64,000 bases of DNA from Piscinibacter sp047602365 (GCA_047602365.1 JASGHM010000002.1:806001-870000), one strand, 5' to 3'. Positions 8,904 through 19,851 are shown, counted from the stretch's first letter. Translations and numbers: made by a program. The notes: generated by a model not told the origin, from the letters alone.

Positions 8904-10634
8904 TTAGCGGCTGACCCGCTTGGCCGGTGGAGCGCTTGCCCTAGTCGTGCGTGTCGCCTTCGGGACAGCCCTTGCCGGCTTCTTCGCGGCGGTCTTCTTC
9001 GCCGCCGGCCGGGCTGCGGTCTTCCTCGCAGCGGGCTTCCTGGCGGGCGCCTTCGCGGCAGCAGCCTTCTTCGCCGGTGCTGCCGCCGGCGCCTTTTTCA
9101 CCGGCACTTTCTTCGCGGCCTTCTTGGCCGCCGTCTTCTTCGCCACCGGCGCCGGGGGTGCTTCAGCCAGCGGGGCCGGCACCAGCGCCTTGAACTCCTC
9201 GAACGCCGTCTCGATCTGCGCGGCGAACTCGGCCACCTCGGGCATGGCCTCGGCACAGGCCATGATGCCGACGTCGAGCGACTCGTTGTAGGTCTGCACG
9301 GTGATGTTCAGCGCCACGCCGTGCACGACGATAGAGGCCGGGTAGTTGGTCAGCATCTTCGCGCCGGCCATGTACAGCGGCACGGTCGGCCCGGGCACGT
9401 TGGAGATCACCACGTTGGCCACCGGCGGGATGCGGTCGGCCACGCCGGCGCGGCCGTAGATCGCGGTCAGGCCTTCCATCAGCCAGGGCACGCCGATCGA
9501 CGGGAAGTCGGTCGGCAGCAGGCTCTTGACGCTGCCCAGCGTCGCCTTCATCGACGCGCTGGCGGCCAGCACATGGGCGAAGCGCTTGGCCGGGTCGGCC
9601 AGGTGCGTGCCCAGGCTGATCAGGCTCATCGAGGCCTGGTTGTTCGACGAGGTGTCGCCCTTGGCGCGCAGCGAGATCGGCACCGCGGCGACCAGCGACT
9701 TGCGCGGCAGCGGGCCGTGCTTGGCGAAGTGGCGACGCAAGGCGCCGCTGACGACGAACATCAGCGCATCGTTCAGGCTCGCGTGGTGGCGCCGGCGCAC
9801 CGCGTTGAGCTCGGCCAGCGGCAGGCTGACGGTGGCGAAGGCGCGGGTGTCGGACACCGTGCCGTTCAGCCGCGTGCGCGGTGCCAGGCCGAGGTTGCTG
9901 ACGCTCTTCGAGGGCTTGGCCACCTCGCCCTTCACACGCGACCAGACCGAGGCCGCCGTCTCGCCGAGCGCGCCGCCGGCAGTCTGCGCCGCCACCTGCG
10001 AGATCGCGCCGACCGCCGAGGGAATCGCCTTGACCAGGTTGCCGACCTGCTCGAGCTGGTTGGACAGCGCACCGCGCAGCATCTCGGTCAGCGCGAGCTG
10101 GCCCTTGCGCTCGCGCGAGGGCCGCGCCTCGATGGCGCGCGGCTCGGGGCCGAGGTCGAGGATGGCCTGGGCGAGCGCCACGGCCGCCTGGCCGTCCACC
10201 GCCGCGTGGTGCAGCTGCGTGTACAGCGCGTAGCGCTTCTCGCCGTTGTCGCCGTCGGCGAGACCGTCGAAGACATGGAACTTCCACAGCGGCCGGCTGC
10301 GGTCGAGCAGCACCGGGTGCAGCTCGCCGACCTGCGCCTCGAGCTCGGCCAGCCCGCTGCCGGCGGGCAGCGTGATGCCGACGATGTGCTCCTCGAGGTC
10401 GGGCTGCGCGTCGACCCAGGCCGGCGCCGCCAGGTTCAGCGGCATCCAGGCCAGCTTGCGGCGCAGCGCCGGCGCCAGCGGCAGGCGCGAAGCCATGTGC
10501 GCGCGCATGTCGGCGAGGAAGTCGCCCCGGTAGCTCGGCGGCAGCTCGAACTGGTGCAGCGCGCCGACGTGCATCGGCATCTCGGCCGTTTCCAGGTAGA
10601 GGAAACTCGCGTCCAGCCCGGACAACTGCTTCAT
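8904..10634 (-). CDS. Wax ester synthase/diacylglycerol acyltransferase with histone-like tail
   Basis: A 576-residue WS/DGAT-family O-acyltransferase, which makes wax esters or triacylglycerols from acyl-CoA and an alcohol or diacylglycerol. The catalytic His-His-Ala-Ala-Val-Asp-Gly motif is at residues 142-148, and an Asn-Val-Val-Ile-Ser-Asn-Val-Pro-Gly-Pro motif near residue 415 is also typical. The enzyme domain ends at about residue 490. Residues 497-576 are almost only Ala, Lys, Pro and Arg in repeats such as Ala-Ala-Lys-Lys, like bacterial histone H1 mimics (AlgP, PhaF tails). The tail is in frame with the enzyme with no stop between. Two lipase-like genes follow. Confidence 0.88.
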   Translation of the reverse strand: MKQLSGLDASFLYLETAEMPMHVGALHQFELPPSYRGDFLADMRAHMASRLPLAPALRRKLAWMPLNLAAPAWVDAQPDLEEHIVGITLPAGSGLAELEAQVGELHPVLLDRSRPLWKFHVFDGLADGDNGEKRYALYTQLHHAAVDGQAAVALAQAILDLGPEPRAIEARPSRERKGQLALTEMLRGALSNQLEQVGNLVKAIPSAVGAISQVAAQTAGGALGETAASVWSRVKGEVAKPSKSVSNLGLAPRTRLNGTVSDTRAFATVSLPLAELNAVRRRHHASLNDALMFVVSGALRRHFAKHGPLPRKSLVAAVPISLRAKGDTSSNNQASMSLISLGTHLADPAKRFAHVLAASASMKATLGSVKSLLPTDFPSIGVPWLMEGLTAIYGRAGVADRIPPVANVVISNVPGPTVPLYMAGAKMLTNYPASIVVHGVALNITVQTYNESLDVGIMACAEAMPEVAEFAAQIETAFEEFKALVPAPLAEAPPAPVAKKTAAKKAAKKVPVKKAPAAAPAKKAAAAKAPARKPAARKTAARPAAKKTAAKKPARAVPKATRTTRASAPPAKRVSR

Positions 10635-10726
10635 CGATCGCTCCCTGCGGTGGTCGCGACCATGCTAAGCCGGCGGCCACGCGGCGCGCTGAGGGGAAGC
10701 CCTGTCCGCTGTGCCGCGGCCGCGGT

Positions 10727-11605
10727 TCAGGCGCGGCGTTCGCGCAGCGCCAGCAGTTCGTTGCCGGCCAGCGCGCCGAGCACCAGCAGGCCGCCGGAAA
10801 TGACCGAGGCTCCGGGCGCCTCGCCGGCACCCAGCCAGGCCCACAGCACGCCGAAGATGACCTCGAGCAGGCCGAGCAGCGAGATCTCGGGCGCCGACAG
10901 CGAGCGCGCCACCATCACCGCCAGCAGGCAGGGGACGGCCAGTTGCACGACGCCCAGCAGCGCGAGCAGCGCGAGGTCGTGCACGGTCGCCGCGAAGGGC
11001 AGCGCCGGCAGCAGCGTGACCAGCGCCGACAGCGCCGCACCGATCAGCACCGCCGGCAGCATGTCCTGCTGCGCAGCGCCGCGGTTGTGCTGCATCAGCG
11101 TCCAGTTGGTCGCTGCGGCCAGCGGCACCGCCACGCCGATCGCCATGCCGAGCAGGTTGCGCGCATCGGCGCCGCTCAGCTCGCGGGCATACATCCAGAC
11201 GATGCCGGCACCGGCGACCACGATGGCGGCCCAGGTGCGCGCCGCGAGCCGGTGGCCGAGCACGAAACGCGACGCCAGCGCGGTGATCAGCGGCGTCAGC
11301 GCGATCAGCACCAGCACGTTGGCCACCGTGGTCAGCGTCAGCGCCAGCATGAAGGCGGTGTACATCACCGCCCAGCACAGCCCGGACAGCCACAGCGCGC
11401 GGCCGCCTTCGCGCAGCGAGCGCGCCAGCGGCGGAGCCCCACGCATCGCGACGAGCAAGACCACCATCGCGACGGCGTTGAAGAAGCTGCGCCAGAACGT
11501 GACCTCGAAGCCGCGTGCCGCCTCGATGTGGCGCGACACCACGCCGGCGATGCTCCACATCAGCGTCGCCGCGATCATCGTCAGCACAGCACGGCGATGG
11601 GTCAT
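10727..11605 (-). CDS. EamA/DMT-family transporter
   Basis: A 292-residue membrane protein with about ten hydrophobic helices and the duplicated EamA fold. It starts with Met-Thr-His-Arg-Arg-Ala-Val-Leu-Thr-Met and ends in a short Arg-rich cytoplasmic tail. The substrate is unknown. Upstream, between its ATG and the typA stop, are a 7-bp hairpin and a run of 13 C residues on the coding strand (see separate entries), which could affect transcription or translation. It lies 92 bases upstream of the wax-ester synthase gene on the same strand, so co-transcription is possible. Confidence 0.8.
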   Translation of the reverse strand: MTHRRAVLTMIAATLMWSIAGVVSRHIEAARGFEVTFWRSFFNAVAMVVLLVAMRGAPPLARSLREGGRALWLSGLCWAVMYTAFMLALTLTTVANVLVLIALTPLITALASRFVLGHRLAARTWAAIVVAGAGIVWMYARELSGADARNLLGMAIGVAVPLAAATNWTLMQHNRGAAQQDMLPAVLIGAALSALVTLLPALPFAATVHDLALLALLGVVQLAVPCLLAVMVARSLSAPEISLLGLLEVIFGVLWAWLGAGEAPGASVISGGLLVLGALAGNELLALRERRA

Positions 11606-11616
11606 CGTATGAACGA

Positions 11617-11633
11617 GGGCCGCATGGCGGCCC
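11617..11633. other. Hairpin just upstream of the EamA start
   Basis: A 7-bp inverted repeat (GGGCCGC and GCGGCCC) around a 3-base loop lies 11 bases before the EamA ATG on the minus strand. It might end typA transcription weakly or mask the EamA leader. No T run follows. Confidence 0.35.
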
Positions 11634-11646
11634 GGGCGTGTCAGGC

Positions 11647-11659
11647 GGGGGGGGGGGGG
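11647..11659. repeat. Homopolymer of 13 G (C on the minus strand)
   Basis: An uninterrupted tract of 13 identical bases in the 93-base gap between typA and the EamA gene, 41 bases before the EamA ATG. Tracts of this length are prone to slipped-strand length change and are otherwise absent from this window. Confidence 0.9.
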
Positions 11660-11698
11660 TGCGCAGGCAGCGCAAGGCGCGCGGGCCGAGTGGCCGCG

Positions 11699-13512
<1,814 letters not shown>

Positions 13513-13516
<4 letters not shown>

Positions 13517-14472
13517 GCTGTTCTTTCGGAGCGTTCGGTCACGAGGCCTTGCACCTCGGTCGGGCTGAGCAGCCTGGTGGAAATCAGTTCGCCGGCGACG
13601 ATGTGGCCGGCGCCGAGGAAGGCGCGCGGCTCGGGGCCAAACACCCTCACCTGCGGCGCGTCGGCCAGTGCCAAACGGCGGCGCATGCCGGCGAGGAAGC
13701 GCGCGGCATCCTCGGCGCCGAGGCGCACGGCGGGGCAGTCGGCCAGCAGCGCATCGGCGTCGAGCAGTTGCGCGTCGCGTTCGGCCTCGGTCATCGCCTC
13801 CAGCGCCTCGAGCGTGACGGCGCGGTCCAGCGTCAGCGCACCCGAGCCGCTGCGGCGCAGCGCGGCCAGATGCGCGCCGCAGCCCAGCGCCTCGCCGATG
13901 TCCTCGGCCAGCGTGCGGATGTAGGTACCCTTGCTGCAGCGGACGTCGAGCGTCCAGCGCTCATGATCGCCGTCGACGATGTCGATCGCGTGAATGCGCA
14001 CGCGGCGCGGCTCGCGCTCGACCTCGACGCCGGCACGGGCGTACTCGTACAGCGCCTTGCCCTCGTGCTTGAGCGCCGAGTGCATCGGCGGGGTCTGCGC
14101 TATCTCACCGGTAAAACGGTCGCAGGCGGCGCGCAGCGACTCGCGGCTGACGTTCACCGGCCGCGTGACCAGCACCTCGCCTTCGAGGTCGCCGCCGCGG
14201 CGCGTCTGGCCCAGGTGCAGCGTCGCCAGGTAGCGCTTGTCGGCATCCAGGCTGGCCTGCGAGAACTTGGTGGCGGCGCCGAAGCACAGCGGCAGCAGGC
14301 CGCTGGCCAGCGGGTCCAGCGTGCCGGTGTGGCCGGCCTTCTCGGCGCGGTAGAGGCGCTTGGCCTTCTGCAAGGCATCGTTGCTCGACAGGCCGACCGG
14401 CTTGTCGAGCAGCAGCACGCCGTGCACGGCACGGCGGACGATGCGGGGGCGTTGCAGCCGGGGCGCGTTCAT
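13513..14472 (-). CDS. truB: tRNA pseudouridine(55) synthase TruB
   Basis: A 319-residue enzyme that makes pseudouridine 55 in the T-loop of tRNAs. The catalytic Asp is at residue 53 in Gly-Thr-Leu-Asp-Pro-Leu-Ala-Ser-Gly, and Lys-Gly-Thr-Tyr-Ile-Arg-Thr-Leu, another conserved family motif, is intact. A C-terminal PUA-like part is present. It begins 7 bases after rbfA and overlaps typA, within the transcription/translation operon. Confidence 0.95.
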
Positions 14473-14479
14473 CGCGGGC

Positions 14480-14845
14480 TCAATCGTCCTTCGCGCGCGT
14501 CGCGTTGGCCTGGTTGATCAGCAGGTTCAGCTCGGCGGCACGTTCGGTGGTGCGGTCGAAGTGGAAGTGCAGCGTCGGCACGGTGTGGATCTGCAGCCGC
14601 TTGAACAGGCCGTTGCGCAGGAAGCCGGCAGCCTCGTTCAGCGCCTCCTCGCACTCCTTCGGATCACCGACCAGCAGCGAGAAGAACACCTTGGCGTGCG
14701 CATAGTCGGCCGACACCTCGACCGCGTGCAGCGTGACCATGCCGACGCGCGGATCCTTCAGCTCGCGGATCAGCTCGGCCAGGTCGCGCTGGATCTGGTC
14801 GGCGATGCGGAAGCCGCGGTTGGGAATGGATCGTTTGTGTCGCAT
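14480..14845 (-). CDS. rbfA: 30S ribosome-binding factor RbfA
   Basis: A 121-residue KH-like RNA-binding protein needed for 16S rRNA 5' end maturation and cold adaptation. The start chosen has an AGGAG box 6 bases upstream; a GTG six codons earlier would lie before this site. Family features include Arg-Val-Ala/Ile-Asp-Gln-Ile-Gln-Arg near the N-terminus and the Asp-Pro-Arg-Val-Gly block near residue 31. It is separated from infB by a stem-loop, and is followed closely by truB. Confidence 0.93.
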   Translation of the reverse strand: MRHKRSIPNRGFRIADQIQRDLAELIRELKDPRVGMVTLHAVEVSADYAHAKVFFSLLVGDPKECEEALNEAAGFLRNGLFKRLQIHTVPTLHFHFDRTTERAAELNLLINQANATRAKDD

Positions 14846-14866
14846 GGTCTGCTCCTGAAACACAAA

Positions 14867-14891
14867 CCCCGCCTTCTTGTGGAAGGCGGGG
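14867..14891. terminator. Stem-loop between infB and rbfA
   Basis: A perfect 10-bp stem (CCCCGCCTTC with GAAGGCGGGG) with a 5-base loop lies 23 bases after the infB stop on the minus strand. The sequence after it on that strand is TTTGTGTTT, a weak U tract. It may be a partial terminator or an RNA processing/stability element that lowers rbfA-truB-typA output relative to infB. Confidence 0.55.
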
Positions 14892-14914
14892 CTCGGAACG
14901 GGGCCGGAACCGCC

Positions 14915-17764
14915 TTACAGCGTTCGGGCCACTTCCTTGACCTCGAAGATCTCCAGCTGGTCGCCTTCCTTGAAGTCGTTGTAGTTCTTCAGCTTGATGC
15001 CGCACTCGAAGCCTTCCTTGACCTCGCGCACGTCGTCCTTCAGCCGTCGAACCGACTCGATCTCGCCGCTGTAGATCACCACGTTCTCGCGCAGCAGGCG
15101 GAAGCGTGCGCCGCGGCGCACCAGGCCCGAGGTGATCATCGAGCCGGCCACCGTGCCGATCTTCGAGGCCACGAACACCTGGCGGATCTCGGCGGTGCCG
15201 ATCAGCTCCTCGCGCTGCTCCGGCGCGAGCATGCCGGTCATCGCCGCCTTCACCTCGTCGACCGCGTCGTAGATGATGTTGTAGTAGCGGATGTCGACGC
15301 CGTTGTTCTCGGCCAGCTTGCGCGCGCCGGCATCGGCCCGCGTGTTGAAGCCGATGATGATGGCCTTGGAGGCGATCGCCAGGTTGACGTCGGACTCGCT
15401 GATGCCGCCGACCGCCGCGTGCACCACCTGCACCTTGACCTCGTCGGTCGACAGCTTGAGCAGCGACTGCGCCAGCGCTTCCTGCGAGCCCTGCACGTCG
15501 GCCTTGATGATCAGCGCCAGGGTCTGGGCGCTGCCCTGACCCATCTGCTCCATCATGTTCTCGAGGTTGGCGGCCTGGCGCTTGGCCAGCTTGACGTCGC
15601 GGTACTTGCCCTGGCGGAAGGTCGCGATCTCGCGCGCGCGGCGCTCGTCGGCCAGCACCATGAACTCGTCGCCGGCCTGCGGCACCTCGGTCAGGCCCTG
15701 GATCTCGACCGGGATCGACGGGCCGGCCTCGGTGGTCGGCTTGCCGTCCTCGTCGAGCATGGCGCGCACGCGGCCGTAGCTGGAACCGGCCAGCACCACG
15801 TCGCCGCGCTTGAGCGTGCCGCTCTGCACCAGCACGGTGGCGACCGGGCCGCGGCCCTTGTCGAGCTGCGCTTCGATGACCAGGCCCTTGGCCGGCGCAT
15901 CCTTGGCCGCCTTCAGCTCCAGCACCTCGGCCTGCAGCAGCACCTGCTCGAGCAGGTTGTCGATGCCCTGGCCGGTCTTGGCCGACACCGGCACGAACGG
16001 CGAATCGCCACCGAAGTCTTCCGGCACGACCTCTTCGGCCACCAGCTCGCTCTTCAGGCGCTCGACGTTGGCTTCCGGCTTGTCGATCTTGTTCATCGCC
16101 ACGACGATGGGCACCTGGGCCGCCTTCGCGTGGTGGATGGCTTCCTTGGTCTGCGGCATCACGCCGTCGTCCGCCGCCACCACCAGGATGACGATGTCGG
16201 TGGCCTTGGCACCGCGCGCACGCATCGCGGTGAACGCCGCGTGGCCCGGGGTGTCGAGGAAGGTGATCATGCCGCGCGGCGTCTCGACGTGGTACGCGCC
16301 GATGTGCTGCGTGATGCCGCCGGCTTCGCCCGCCGCGACGCGGCTGGTGCGGATGTAGTCGAGCAGCGAGGTCTTGCCGTGGTCGACGTGGCCCATCACG
16401 GTGACCACCGGCGCGCGCGTCGTTTCCTCGTGCTGCTGCTCGGCCTGCTCTTCCTCGAGGAAGGCTTCCGGGTCGTCCAGCTTGGCGGCGAAGGCCTTGT
16501 GGCCCATTTCCTCGACGACGATCATCGCCGTCTCCTGGTCGAGCTGCTGGTTGATGGTGACCATCTGGCCCAGCTTCATCAGCTGCTTGATGACCTCGGA
16601 GGCCTTCACCGACATCTTGTGCGCCAGGTCGGCCACCGAGATGGTTTCGGGAATGTGCACTTCCTGGGTCTGCTGCTCGGCCGGGGCGACGAAGGTCGAG
16701 GTCGTGCCGTCGCTGCGTTCGCCGCGGCGGCCACCGCGCGGCGCACGCCAGCCGGCACGGGCGCCACCGGCGGCGCCGTCGGTGCGGCCCTTCAGCGCGG
16801 TGCGCTTCTTGGCCGCATCGTCGGCCCAGCTCGACGACAGCTTCTCGGACTTGACCGACTTCTTGTCGCCCGGCTTGGCGGCACCGGCGGTCGTGGTCGC
16901 GGCCGGAGCGCCCGGGGCGCCGGCCTTCTTGTGGATCGTGCCCTTGATCTCGGTGGCCGGCTTGGCCGGCTCCTCGGGCTTCTTCGCGACGAGCACCTTC
17001 TTCGGCGCGTTCATCATCTCGCGGATCGCGCGCGCCTCGGCCTCGGCGGCCTGGCGGCGCTTGGCCAGATCGGCCGCACGCTGCGCTTCCTCGTTGACGA
17101 CGTCGGCGGCCTTGATGACGCGCAGCGCCGGCTTCGGCGCCTCGGCCGGAGGCGCGGGCGGCGCCGCCGGCGCTTCGGCCGGCGCGGCGGCCTTGGCCGT
17201 GCTCTTCGGCTCCGGCTTGGCGGCCGCGGCGGCCAGCGCGGCAGCGGCTTCCTCGGCCGCCTTGCGCGCCGCTTCGGCAGCACGCGCCTCGGCGGCTTCG
17301 CGCTCGCGCTTCTCCTGCTCTTCGCGCAGGCGGCGCTTCTCCGCCAGGTCTTCCTCCTGGCGGCGCAGCAGTTCGGCCTGGGCGCGCGCTTCTTCCTCGC
17401 GGCGCTGCAGTTCGGCTTCGTCGATCACCGGTGCCGACGGTTCGTCGCCGGCCGGCGCGTCGTCGCGCTTGACGAAGGTGCGCTTCTTGCGGACCTCGAC
17501 CTGGATGGTGCGCGCCTTGCCGCTCGCATCGGCCTGCTTGATCTCGCTGGTCGACTTGCGCGTCAGGGTGATCTTCTTGCGCTCGCCGCCGCCGGCGGTG
17601 CCGTGCGAGGTGCGCAGGAAGTCGAGCAGGCGTTCCTTGTCCGACTCGCTGAGCGTGTCGTCCGCCGAGGCCTTCTTGACGCCGGCCGACTGCAGCTGCT
17701 CGAGCAGCGCCGCGGCCGGGCGATTCAGCTCGGCGGCGAGTTGGGCGACGGTGGTCGAAGCCAT
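14915..17764 (-). CDS. infB: Translation initiation factor IF-2
   Basis: A 949-residue GTPase that brings initiator tRNA to the 30S subunit. An IF2N domain is at the start (about residues 3-50). A long charged Ala/Glu/Arg-rich linker follows to about residue 430, as in proteobacterial IF-2. The G domain has Gly-His-Val-Asp-His-Gly-Lys-Thr (about residues 457-464), Asp-Thr-Pro-Gly-His-Ala-Ala-Phe and Asn-Lys-Ile-Asp. C-terminal domains II-IV end the protein. It sits between nusA and rbfA in the standard order. Confidence 0.96.
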   Translation of the reverse strand: MASTTVAQLAAELNRPAAALLEQLQSAGVKKASADDTLSESDKERLLDFLRTSHGTAGGGERKKITLTRKSTSEIKQADASGKARTIQVEVRKKRTFVKRDDAPAGDEPSAPVIDEAELQRREEEARAQAELLRRQEEDLAEKRRLREEQEKREREAAEARAAEAARKAAEEAAAALAAAAAKPEPKSTAKAAAPAEAPAAPPAPPAEAPKPALRVIKAADVVNEEAQRAADLAKRRQAAEAEARAIREMMNAPKKVLVAKKPEEPAKPATEIKGTIHKKAGAPGAPAATTTAGAAKPGDKKSVKSEKLSSSWADDAAKKRTALKGRTDGAAGGARAGWRAPRGGRRGERSDGTTSTFVAPAEQQTQEVHIPETISVADLAHKMSVKASEVIKQLMKLGQMVTINQQLDQETAMIVVEEMGHKAFAAKLDDPEAFLEEEQAEQQHEETTRAPVVTVMGHVDHGKTSLLDYIRTSRVAAGEAGGITQHIGAYHVETPRGMITFLDTPGHAAFTAMRARGAKATDIVILVVAADDGVMPQTKEAIHHAKAAQVPIVVAMNKIDKPEANVERLKSELVAEEVVPEDFGGDSPFVPVSAKTGQGIDNLLEQVLLQAEVLELKAAKDAPAKGLVIEAQLDKGRGPVATVLVQSGTLKRGDVVLAGSSYGRVRAMLDEDGKPTTEAGPSIPVEIQGLTEVPQAGDEFMVLADERRAREIATFRQGKYRDVKLAKRQAANLENMMEQMGQGSAQTLALIIKADVQGSQEALAQSLLKLSTDEVKVQVVHAAVGGISESDVNLAIASKAIIIGFNTRADAGARKLAENNGVDIRYYNIIYDAVDEVKAAMTGMLAPEQREELIGTAEIRQVFVASKIGTVAGSMITSGLVRRGARFRLLRENVVIYSGEIESVRRLKDDVREVKEGFECGIKLKNYNDFKEGDQLEIFEVKEVARTL

Positions 17765-17815
17765 TGTGGATTTTCCTTGCTGGTCTAGCTCTGTCTCGTG
17801 TCGGCGCGTCGTCGA

Positions 17816-19306
17816 TCAGGCGGTGAACCAGTGTTCACGCGCCTTCATGATCAGCGCCTTGGCCTGCGTCTCGTCGATGCCGGTCATCTCGGTCAGCTCG
17901 TCGACGGCGAGGTCGGCCAGGTCGTCGCGGGTGTGGATGCCGCCCTCGGCGAGCTTGGAGATCAGCTCGGGCGTCAGGCCCTTGCCCTCGAACTCCAGGT
18001 CGCGCAAGTCCTGCGACACCTCGTCGACACGCTCCTCGCGGGCGATCTCCATCGTCAGCAGCGCATCCTTGGCGCGGGTGCGCAGCTCGGTGACGGTGTC
18101 CTCGTCGAAGCTCTCGATCTCGAGCATCTCCTGCATCGGCACGTAGGCCACTTCCTCGAGGCTGGTGAAGCCCTCGGCGATCAGGATGTCGGCGACTTCC
18201 TCGTCGACGTCGAGCTTCTCGACGAACAGCTTGCGCACCGAGTCGCTCTCGGCGGCCTGCTTGGACGCCGACTCCTCGGCGGTCATGATGTTGATGCGCC
18301 AGCCGGTCAGCTCGGAGGCAAGGCGCACGTTCTGGCCGCCGCGGCCGATCGCGATCGCCAGGTTCTCCTCGTCGACCACCACGTCCATCGCGTGGCGCTC
18401 CTCGTCGACGACGATCGACTGCACGTTGGCCGGGGCCAGCGCGCCGATGACGAACTGCGCCGGGTCTTCCGACCACAGCACGATGTCGACACGCTCGCCA
18501 GCGAGCTCGTTGGTCACCGCAGTGACGCGCGAGCCGCGCACGCCGACGCAGGTGCCGATCGGATCGACACGCTTGTCGTGCGAGACCACGGCGATCTTCG
18601 CGCGGCTGCCGGCATCGCGGGCGCAGCTCTTGATCTCCAGCAGGCCCTGCTCGATCTCGGGCACCTCCTGGGCGAACAGCTCGATCATGAAGCCCGGCGC
18701 CGAGCGCGACAGGATGATCTGCGGGCCGCGCAGCGTCGGATCGACCTCGAGGATGAAGGCACGCACGCGGTCGCCGCTGCGCAGGTTCTCCTTCGGGATC
18801 ATCTCGTTGCGGCGCAGCCGGCCCTCGACACGACCCGACTCGACGACGATGTCGCCCTTGTCGAGGCGCTTGACGGTGCCGACGAAGATCTTGTCGCCGC
18901 GCGACAGGAAGTCGTTGAGCAGCTGTTCGCGCTCGGCGTCGCGGATCTTCTGCAGGATCACCTGCTTGGCAGCCTGCGCGCCGATGCGGCCGATCGACAC
19001 CGACTCGACCGGCTCCTCGATGTAGTCGTCGACCTCGATGTCGGCGATCTGCTCCTTGGCCTCGAACAGCAGGATCTCGGAGTCGGGCAGCTGCAGGCCG
19101 GCCTCGTCGGGCACCACGTGCCAGCGGCGGAAGGTCTCGTACTCGCCGCTCTCGCGGTCGACCGACACGCGCATGTCGACCTCGCCGCCGTGCAGCTTCT
19201 TCGATGCCGAGGCGAGCGCCGCCTCGACGGCGCCGAACACGACCTCACGATCCACGCTCTTCTCGCGCGAGATGGCGTCCACCAGCATCAACAATTCGCG
19301 GTTCAT
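17816..19306 (-). CDS. nusA: Transcription elongation/termination factor NusA
   Basis: A 496-residue RNA polymerase-binding factor, matching the 495-residue E. coli protein. An N-terminal polymerase-binding domain is followed by an S1 domain (about 135-200), two KH domains (Gly-Arg-Gly-Gly-Gln-Asn-Val-Arg near residue 318 marks KH2), and two acidic helix-hairpin-helix repeats at the C-terminus. NusA strengthens pausing and weak intrinsic terminators. It overlaps the rimP stop by four bases. The attenuator-like hairpin in the operon leader could be a target for autoregulation. Confidence 0.95.
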   Translation of the reverse strand: MNRELLMLVDAISREKSVDREVVFGAVEAALASASKKLHGGEVDMRVSVDRESGEYETFRRWHVVPDEAGLQLPDSEILLFEAKEQIADIEVDDYIEEPVESVSIGRIGAQAAKQVILQKIRDAEREQLLNDFLSRGDKIFVGTVKRLDKGDIVVESGRVEGRLRRNEMIPKENLRSGDRVRAFILEVDPTLRGPQIILSRSAPGFMIELFAQEVPEIEQGLLEIKSCARDAGSRAKIAVVSHDKRVDPIGTCVGVRGSRVTAVTNELAGERVDIVLWSEDPAQFVIGALAPANVQSIVVDEERHAMDVVVDEENLAIAIGRGGQNVRLASELTGWRINIMTAEESASKQAAESDSVRKLFVEKLDVDEEVADILIAEGFTSLEEVAYVPMQEMLEIESFDEDTVTELRTRAKDALLTMEIAREERVDEVSQDLRDLEFEGKGLTPELISKLAEGGIHTRDDLADLAVDELTEMTGIDETQAKALIMKAREHWFTA

Positions 19307-19851
19307 CGCTCACGACCTCCGTCAACCTCTTGTCCGGGCGCGGCCACGCCGGCGGGCGCTTCAGCGGGCGCCGCGCGGCGCCCCTTGAAGTCGACCACCG
19401 GCACCAGCCGGGCCTCGCGCACTTCGTCGAGTGAAAAATCCAGTGCCTGATCCGTCTTGCCGTCGTTGAAGACGATGCGCCAGCCTTCGCCCTCCGACCG
19501 GGCCTGCAGCACGCCGCTGTACTTCTTGCGGCCCTGGAAGGCCAGCTTCAGCGTCAGCTCGATGGCCGCGCCGGCGAAGCGTTCGTAGTCGGCCGCCTTC
19601 TTCAGCGGGCGATCCAGCCCCGGCGACGAGACCTCGAGCCGCGCATAGGCGCAGTTCTCGACCTCGAGCACGTGCTGCAGCTGCCGCGTGACCTTCTCGC
19701 AATCGTCGACGGTGATGAACTCGCCGTTCGGATCGCCGGCAACCCGGTCGATGTAGACGCGCAGCAGCCCTCCCGCGCTACGCTCGGTGTCCACGAGCTC
19801 GTAGCCCAGACCGGTCACGGTGCGTTCGACGCTGGCTTGCCAACTCGTCAC
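19303..19851 (-). CDS. rimP: Ribosome maturation factor RimP
   Basis: A protein of about 182 residues required for 30S maturation. Conserved features include Gly-Tyr-Glu-Leu-Val-Asp near the N-terminus, the Val-Ser-Ser-Pro-Gly-Leu-Asp-Arg-Pro-Leu motif in the middle and an Sm-like C-terminal domain. I place the start at a GTG preceded by AAAGG about 11 bases upstream. The frame stays open for 20 more codons to a TTG without a good binding site. A short Pro/Ala-rich tail after the core is unusual but not rare in the order. First gene of the operon. Confidence 0.88.
   Translation of the reverse strand: MTSWQASVERTVTGLGYELVDTERSAGGLLRVYIDRVAGDPNGEFITVDDCEKVTRQLQHVLEVENCAYARLEVSSPGLDRPLKKAADYERFAGAAIELTLKLAFQGRKKYSGVLQARSEGEGWRIVFNDGKTDQALDFSLDEVREARLVPVVDFKGRRAAPAEAPAGVAAPGQEVDGGRER

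Noticed and set aside
8907..9146. A separate AlgP/histone-like gene
   Set aside because: The Lys/Ala-rich segment is in frame with the acyltransferase with no stop or new ribosome-binding site, so it is a tail, not a gene.
14360..17788. A 1142-codon open frame on the plus strand opposite infB and rbfA
   Set aside because: It is antisense to clearly conserved genes, has a His/Leu/Gly/Arg-biased composition typical of GC-rich shadow frames and no known domain.
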